NCBI GenBank assembly: GCA_045863035.1
Contig: BTUV01000031.1
Span: forward strand, 1-27,945
Direction of reading: 5' to 3'
Length of the DNA stretch: 27,945 nucleotides
From: H2-BAC3 sp045863035
Lineage (GTDB): Bacteria > Bacteroidota > Ignavibacteria > Ignavibacteriales > Ignavibacteriaceae
In this document: piece by piece, positions 23,396 to 27,945 of the stretch
Position numbering within the stretch: the first letter of the stretch is position 1
Layout: the number at the start of each line of letters is the position of its first letter
Notes under the pieces: generated by a model
Seen by the model: the letters and a program-made list of their open reading frames with translations, nothing else
Told to the model about the DNA's origin: nothing
The model's database searches: none
Translations under genes and position numbers: made by a program

Positions 23396-24313
23396 ATGAA
23401 AAATTTAGTAAAATCAGCAGCAGTGGCAGTACTGCTTTTTTTGGCAGGATGCGACAAACCGAACCCTGTTGAACTTGACGGACCAGCCGGCAGCAGTGAT
23501 GAGCAGAGCACTATTGAGGTTCTCTCAGCCAATCCGGAGGAGTCGGGTTCTCCTTACGGTTACGATACAACGGCATTTTTCAGACCTGAGGATGCATCGC
23601 TGCGCTACGGTTCCGCGCTGATTATTGCAAGAAACCGGCTTTTTACCGGTGATTCAGTTTCTGTTACCAGCTTTGCCGAATTATATATATATGACCGGAC
23701 TCAGCCGGTAACTGATGCAGGGGGGCGCACTGTGACGTACAAAACCAAAAAAGCAGATTTCCTGAGAATAAATAATTTTCATGCCCGCGAAACTTCCCAC
23801 ATGTTCAGATGGAGAAGAGGCGGCGGTTCTCTTGTTGACTCATTGCTTGGTCCTAAATACCGGTTGTTTGGCAAACGAGGTCTTTTATCACCGGAATTTG
23901 AACTGGATGCCAATGCTGAAATGGATATACGAATTAAAATGCCCGGACAGTCACCCGTGCAGATTACTGCTTCACTGCCGGAGGAAATTACAGGAAGTGT
24001 TAAACGAGTGAAGCTAAACGGCGCTGATGCAATGATGATAAACTGGAATGGCGCCGGCTCAGGTCATGTAGTGGAAGTCTTAATAGGCGCGCGGCATATT
24101 GCAACCGGGCTGATGATACCTTTTTATCGCATAACAACCCGTGATGACGGACAGTATATAGTACCTCCTTCCTTGCTGCGGGTAATTCCTCCCTCGCGGT
24201 TTGATGCTCCCGGAGTTACTTTGCTGCGAAAGGCCGAGCTGGTTTCGCCTTTACTTGAGGACGGACTGTATATATCCGCTTTTTCCGCTTACACAATCAG
24301 ACCGGGGAACTGA
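23396..24313 (+). CDS. Hypothetical lipoprotein
   Basis: The protein has 305 residues with the lipobox LAGC (cysteine about residue 19) after MKNLVKSAAVAVLLF. Residues 20-60 form an acidic linker and the remainder is beta-rich (FAELYIYDRTQPVT, AEMDIRIKMPGQSPVQITASLPEE, HVVEVLIGARHIATGLMIPFYRI). No family was recognised. It appears to head the operon 23396-27560: its stop codon TGA at 24311-24313 overlaps the proposed CTG start of the next gene. As its partner is a secreted beta-rich protein, an outer-membrane or periplasmic complex is plausible. Confidence 0.8.
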   Translation: MKNLVKSAAVAVLLFLAGCDKPNPVELDGPAGSSDEQSTIEVLSANPEESGSPYGYDTTAFFRPEDASLRYGSALIIARNRLFTGDSVSVTSFAELYIYDRTQPVTDAGGRTVTYKTKKADFLRINNFHARETSHMFRWRRGGGSLVDSLLGPKYRLFGKRGLLSPEFELDANAEMDIRIKMPGQSPVQITASLPEEITGSVKRVKLNGADAMMINWNGAGSGHVVEVLIGARHIATGLMIPFYRITTRDDGQYIVPPSLLRVIPPSRFDAPGVTLLRKAELVSPLLEDGLYISAFSAYTIRPGN

Positions 24314-26271
24314 TCAGAATTTTAATTTTAACAGTACTATTTGCCGTTATGACACTTCAGGCGCAAAGCAGATTCTCGGTTACGGGTATATATCCGGACG
24401 GGTTTGGACCGGGCGGACTCCTGAGTCCGCTGGAAAGCGCGTCAGGAATGAATCTTCCCTTGAAGGACTGGGGCATCATGATTGATGCAGGCGTTCAGTC
24501 AGGCAGTCAGGGAAGCGGGCAGTTGTATGCGCTTTCACTTGCTAAAAAGTCCGGCAACCACTCACTCTTACTCAGATACTCACCGGGATATATACGCGAG
24601 TTTTCACTTGTTAAAAGCGACCAGTATTTTTCAGGGACCGGGGGCAGTTATCTGACTGCTCTTTTACAGTATCGTGAACTTTTTGGCGCGGGTTATGGAT
24701 ATAGCATCACGGATGACCTGACAGCCGGAATTATTTTGCGAAACTTCAGCAGAAAAACGGAAGATAATTCTGTCGGGGTTGTTTTTACGCAGGATACGCT
24801 CTATCTGATTAGCGAAAAAGAAACTGTCACTCAGAGCCGGTGGCAGTTTGATGTGAGCGCTGAATATAAGATTTGGCCGGAGCTTTCTGTAAATTTTTCT
24901 TCACATAATATGTATCTGATCAGCCAGGAACCGGAAGGTGATTTGTATAATTTTTCCGATGCCGTAACAATTTCTGCCGGTATTGACTGGAGGCCTTTGC
25001 GTTCTCTGAATTCATCTTTTTCGTTTGAATCTGACGGCTCTATGCTTGCGGGTGTATGGTGGAATACATCAGCAGGTAAAATACATATTACAACAGGTTC
25101 CGGCTGGTTTTATGACAGGAGCTCATCCGCGGTATCGGGGTTTCAGCCGGTTGCAGCGTTCAGATACGGCAGTGCCGGACTTTCGCTCGGAGGGACTATA
25201 TATACAAAGACCCGCGCAGGCAGTCAGGAAGAGTTTGAAAAGAACAAAGTCTCCTCACTGATTAATGACGGCTATTCGGGCAGCAGGTTTACTCTTTCTT
25301 TGCAATATTTTCTGGAGACGCGCAGCTCAGGCAATATTCTGGTTGAAGATATAACGATTCTTGAGAATATCTATACATCGCTTCCGGGGGAGTATGCTGA
25401 TCGCCCTTTTGCATCAGCGCTGATAAGAAATCTTTCAGAAACTGCCGTAACTGTGAGAGCAGCAAGCGCCATTCAGGGATACCACACGCAGATGATTTTC
25501 TCGCCGGCGGTTAAAATTCCCGCGGGGGATACGCTCCGCGTTCCGGTATATACGCTTATCACTGCCGGTCATACCGAAAAGAAAACCATTATGGCACAGG
25601 CGGGGTTTTATTTCTTTACAGGTGATGAGGGGGAACCGGAGGAGGAAATGTTTAAGCCGGTACTGCTTTATGGAATTAATTCATGGAACGGAAAAACCAA
25701 AGACCTGAATTACTTTATTGGCAGGGACATACAAGAGCTTGGCAGTATCGCGAAGAAAATAATTGCAGACTCAGCAGGGCTTGCAGCGGACAACACCGCC
25801 GCCAGACAGTTTTCCTATATAAAAGGACTGTTTCAGAACATGATAAAGGGGTTGAATTATGTTTCTGATCCGCTGGCTACTTCTGATTATGTACAGTTTC
25901 CGCTTGAGACCATTCAGGTCAGGGGAGGTGACTGCGATGATTTGAGCGTACTGTTTGCCGCATTGTTTGAAAGTATCGGCATTGAGACGGCGCTGATTGA
26001 TTATTCTGCTTCGCCGGGGCTGCGTCATGTAACCGTGCTTGTTAATACGGGCTTATATCCTGAAGAGGCACATCTTATTACCTCAAATGAAAAGAAGTAT
26101 TTTATTAAGCGGGATATATACGGCGAGGAAAGAGTATGGATTCCGCTTGAGGTAACAGAGTTCAGGGGGTTTAATGACTCATGGGAAGCAGGGGCGGAGC
26201 GGTTCTCACGTGAAGCCGTGCAGGAGCTCGGACTGGTTAAAGGAACTGTAACACTTATTGATGTTTACTGA
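24310..26271 (+). CDS. Secreted beta-rich protein with transglutaminase-like C-terminal domain; probable CTG start
   Basis: In frame, CTG at 24310 opens a convincing signal peptide, (M)IRILILTVLFAVMTLQAQ, before SRFSVTG. The first ATG (24349) lies inside that peptide and would destroy it, and no ATG, GTG or TTG exists upstream before a stop at 24256. CTG overlaps the TGA of the lipoprotein gene, suggesting coupled re-initiation. Residues about 20-350 are aromatic beta strands (barrel-like), about 350-470 look like an Ig-type module, and the C-terminus has GGDCDDLSVLFAALFESIGI with C542 and LRHVTVLV with H573, the Cys and His of a transglutaminase-like fold; an Asp from the WIPLEVTE region could complete the triad. 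Substrate unknown; it could be a protease-like or structural domain. Confidence 0.75.
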   Translation: MIRILILTVLFAVMTLQAQSRFSVTGIYPDGFGPGGLLSPLESASGMNLPLKDWGIMIDAGVQSGSQGSGQLYALSLAKKSGNHSLLLRYSPGYIREFSLVKSDQYFSGTGGSYLTALLQYRELFGAGYGYSITDDLTAGIILRNFSRKTEDNSVGVVFTQDTLYLISEKETVTQSRWQFDVSAEYKIWPELSVNFSSHNMYLISQEPEGDLYNFSDAVTISAGIDWRPLRSLNSSFSFESDGSMLAGVWWNTSAGKIHITTGSGWFYDRSSSAVSGFQPVAAFRYGSAGLSLGGTIYTKTRAGSQEEFEKNKVSSLINDGYSGSRFTLSLQYFLETRSSGNILVEDITILENIYTSLPGEYADRPFASALIRNLSETAVTVRAASAIQGYHTQMIFSPAVKIPAGDTLRVPVYTLITAGHTEKKTIMAQAGFYFFTGDEGEPEEEMFKPVLLYGINSWNGKTKDLNYFIGRDIQELGSIAKKIIADSAGLAADNTAARQFSYIKGLFQNMIKGLNYVSDPLATSDYVQFPLETIQVRGGDCDDLSVLFAALFESIGIETALIDYSASPGLRHVTVLVNTGLYPEEAHLITSNEKKYFIKRDIYGEERVWIPLEVTEFRGFNDSWEAGAERFSREAVQELGLVKGTVTLIDVY

Positions 26272-26277
26272 TTTGCA

Positions 26278-26997
26278 ATGGAGTATATCATTAAAATGAA
26301 TAAAATATATCAAAAAATATGGCATCTGCTGACGGCGCTTGTGCTGTTGCAGAGTGTATATACCGCGCAGGAATTCCGGGTAGAGCGCGTTACGGGAACG
26401 GTAAAAGCACAGAAAGGTCTTTCGGAGGAGTTTGTCGCGGTAACAGAGGGAATGATACTGATGAAGAATACTCTGCTTCTGACTGAGAAAAATGCAACAC
26501 TCAGTATCTCAGGAGACGGAGTCAGATTTACCTTAAAGCCGCAGGCAGCGGTTCATCTGAGTGATTTGCGGAGGATGACAGTTGAAGAACTTCTTTTGGC
26601 TTTGGCTCTTGAGGAAATTCTTGATGCCGGAACTAAAGGGGAGAAGGGGAATCTGAAGAATACGGCAATATATGGTTCGGGTAATGAAAGCAGAAAGAGC
26701 GGCGGTAATTCTGACTTTGGTGTGATGAAGCTCAACGGAGCTATACTGCTGGCAGAGAATGGTTACTCGGAAACTGCTATTATTGCGGCGAAAGACGTAT
26801 TCAGGCGGTATCCCGCTACTGCGGGCATGGCAGACTACCGGATTTATTTTGCCAGGCAGCTTATGAAACATAAACTGTGGCGGGAAGCACTTGATGAGTT
26901 TAATGCAATTCTTAAATTGCCGGTGGGTTTCATGGAAAAACAGACTGTGAATGAATCAATTGATTTTATAAAACAGCAGACTGCGGCAAAAAAATAA
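26278..26997 (+). CDS. Exported FecR-like / TPR protein
   Basis: The protein is 239 residues, with a signal peptide whose core is HLLTALVLLQSVYTA. The next region, VERVTGTVKAQKG...EFVAVTEGMILMKNTLLLTEKNATLSISGDGVRFTLKP, has the G-x-V-x-(6-8)-G-x-x-L-x-x-G-D-x-L-like spacing of FecR domains. The C-terminus (about 145-235) is helical with TPR-like spacing (ILLAENGYSETAIIAAKDVFRRYPA...LWREALDEFNAIL). ATG at 26296 (MNKIYQKIW) is an alternative start, with GGAG 10-15 nt upstream. The gene is 6 nt after the transglutaminase-like gene, so cotranscribed. A scaffold or peptidoglycan-facing role is conceivable but unproven. Confidence 0.7.
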   Translation: MEYIIKMNKIYQKIWHLLTALVLLQSVYTAQEFRVERVTGTVKAQKGLSEEFVAVTEGMILMKNTLLLTEKNATLSISGDGVRFTLKPQAAVHLSDLRRMTVEELLLALALEEILDAGTKGEKGNLKNTAIYGSGNESRKSGGNSDFGVMKLNGAILLAENGYSETAIIAAKDVFRRYPATAGMADYRIYFARQLMKHKLWREALDEFNAILKLPVGFMEKQTVNESIDFIKQQTAAKK

Positions 26998-27005
26998 GGA
27001 AAGCC

Positions 27006-27560
27006 ATGAACATTATTTTAGCAGGTGACTCACTTACTGAGGGAATGGATGTTGCTAGGTACTTTACCGGCAGCAATGTTATAAACAAAGGGGTCTATGG
27101 AGATAATCTTGAAGGATTGTCTGCCCGTCTTGACCGCGATGTAATCTCGCAAGCCCCTGATTTGCTCTTTATCCTCATCGGCACGAATGATTTTGCTCTT
27201 GGACACAGCAACAATGAAATACTCGCCGGATTTAAAAAAATGGCGGATAAGCTATCATCCGCGCTTAGCGGCACGGTTATATATATATCATCATTGCTAC
27301 CGACCCGGAATATAGAGAACCGGCCTAATGACCGCATTGATGAACTGAACCGTCATCTGGAGGTGCTGGTACAGGAAGCAAATCTTGGTTTTCTACCCTT
27401 AAATGATATATTTAAGGATGAAGCCGGATTGCTCCGCGAGGATGCAACCACAGATGGCTTGCATTTAAGCGGGAAAGGATATAAAATCTGGGCAGATGTG
27501 CTGAACGAGTATATACGGTTTCATGAAAAGAAAATGGGAAAAACAGCGGCTTTCAGGTGA
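27006..27560 (+). CDS. SGNH/GDSL-family hydrolase
   Basis: The protein has 184 residues and no signal peptide. Catalytic blocks are complete: block I AGDSLTEG with the nucleophile Ser9; block II Gly in KGVYGDN; block III IGTND with Asn; and block V DGLHLSGKGY with Asp and His. This matches TesA-like/acetylhydrolase SGNH esterases of about 180-200 residues. Substrate cannot be told; cytoplasmic deacylation of acetylated sugars or lipids is typical. It is 8 nt after the FecR-like gene with a good RBS (AAGGAAAG) and ends the operon. No obvious terminator follows. Confidence 0.9.
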   Translation: MNIILAGDSLTEGMDVARYFTGSNVINKGVYGDNLEGLSARLDRDVISQAPDLLFILIGTNDFALGHSNNEILAGFKKMADKLSSALSGTVIYISSLLPTRNIENRPNDRIDELNRHLEVLVQEANLGFLPLNDIFKDEAGLLREDATTDGLHLSGKGYKIWADVLNEYIRFHEKKMGKTAAFR

Positions 27561-27682
27561 TAGAAATTACCGCTCCGCAGAAAAAGCGTTTTGTATTGGA
27601 TTATGTGATTCCCGATGTTGTCCTTCGATGGTCGGGGGTATGAGGAGTCTTGCAGGAGTAAAAGCCCGGCTGCTACTATGCC

Positions 27683-27890
27683 ACCGCTAAGCGGTTCGGA
27701 GGTGGGTTGGTAAATATGTTTTTTATTAACTGGTTACCCCGACCTGTCGCGCTTCAATTTGATACTTCAACAAATCATTGAATTCGCCGGATTGAAAACC
27801 AATTCCGGAGGAATTGCAGGTTGGTAGAAAGTGATATGAGCGAACAACATCCGACTCCGGCGGAGTCGCAGATTTGCGGTGTGATATATA
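27683..27890. repeat. Family of short palindromes with related trailing sequence
   Basis: ACCGCTAAGCGGT (27683-27695), AATTCCGGAGGAATT (27801-27815) and GACTCCGGCGGAGTC (27853-27867) are perfect or nearly perfect palindromes. The first two are followed by GGTTGGTA-type sequence (27705 and 27819), the second and third by GCAG. This resembles dispersed intergenic hairpin repeats common in Ignavibacteria/Bacteroidota genomes. Confidence 0.55.
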
Positions 27891-27891
27891 T

Positions 27892-27945
27892 TTCCTGACT
27901 TCTGCCAATTAGTATGACGCATTTTATTTCAGAAATGACAATTTC
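27892..27945 (-). repeat. 54-bp repeat, arm B (inverted)
   Basis: The reverse complement of 18875-18928 with five differences. The repeat reaches the last base of the window, so its true end is not visible. Confidence 0.8.

Larger units (their letters stand above)
27561..27945. other. Repeat-rich intergenic end region
   Basis: The 385 bp lacks a credible gene. An ORF on the minus strand (27726-27908) is made of repeat sequence and lacks coding character. It holds three short palindromes at 27683-27695, 27801-27815 and 27853-27867 and the second arm of the 54-bp repeat. Confidence 0.6.

Noticed and set aside
27575..27596. CGCT...AGCG-TTTTG after the SGNH gene as a terminator
   Set aside because: Only a 4-bp stem and a short T-run.
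27726..27908. 60-residue minus-strand ORF at the window end
   Set aside because: It spans the palindromic intergenic repeats and a repeat arm; composition is not that of a protein.

Overview
The window looks like a chromosomal segment of a non-phototrophic member of the Chlorobi/Bacteroidota (FCB) lineage, most likely Ignavibacteria-like. This is inferred from content only: a carboxypeptidase-regulatory/DUF5686 outer-membrane protein, hybrid two-component kinases, short AT-rich intergenic repeats, Ignavibacteria-style intergenic hairpins, moderate GC, and a type IV pilus-like locus of a kind not seen in classical Bacteroidetes. No rRNA, tRNA, IS element or CRISPR array was recognised.

Layout. 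(1) 167-997 (-) and 1330-3756 (+): a DUF2279 protein and, divergently, a DUF5686 outer-membrane protein. (2) 4228-6191 (+): three tandem paralogous pilin-like proteins of 129-130 residues. Each has its own leader region with a sigma-54-like -24/-12 element and a shared TTAC-NN-GTAA-type upstream motif. The first two are closed by strong intrinsic terminators. (3) 6601-18519 (+): a tightly packed operon of nine genes. It encodes a PilC-like platform protein, PilB- and PilT-like ATPases, a PilM-PilN fusion, a PilO-PilP fusion, a short secretin, a CheY-like regulator, a membrane hybrid histidine kinase, and a receiver protein with a DHp-like tail. (4) 19032-22076 (-): an NtrC-family sigma-54 activator followed by a soluble GAF-HisKA-HATPase-REC kinase. 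(5) 22365-27560 (+): two lipoproteins, a secreted beta-rich protein with a transglutaminase-like C-terminus (whose start appears to be CTG at 24310), a FecR-like/TPR protein and an SGNH hydrolase. (6) Intergenic repeats sit at 18600-18930 and 27680-27945, including a 54-bp inverted repeat pair.

How the genes may work together. Regions 2-4 read as one system: a divergent type IV pilus-like machine. Its major subunits start MGQQQLLL, with only a two-residue leader, no basic leader residue and no Glu5. Its alignment complex is fused into two polypeptides, and its operon carries its own phosphorelay. The subunits appear to be under sigma-54 control, and a sigma-54 activator/kinase pair lies just downstream. 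No prepilin peptidase, minor pilins, PilY1 or pilotin are visible, so these must be elsewhere or unnecessary. The link between the NtrC-type protein and the pilin promoters is inferred from proximity and motifs, not shown.
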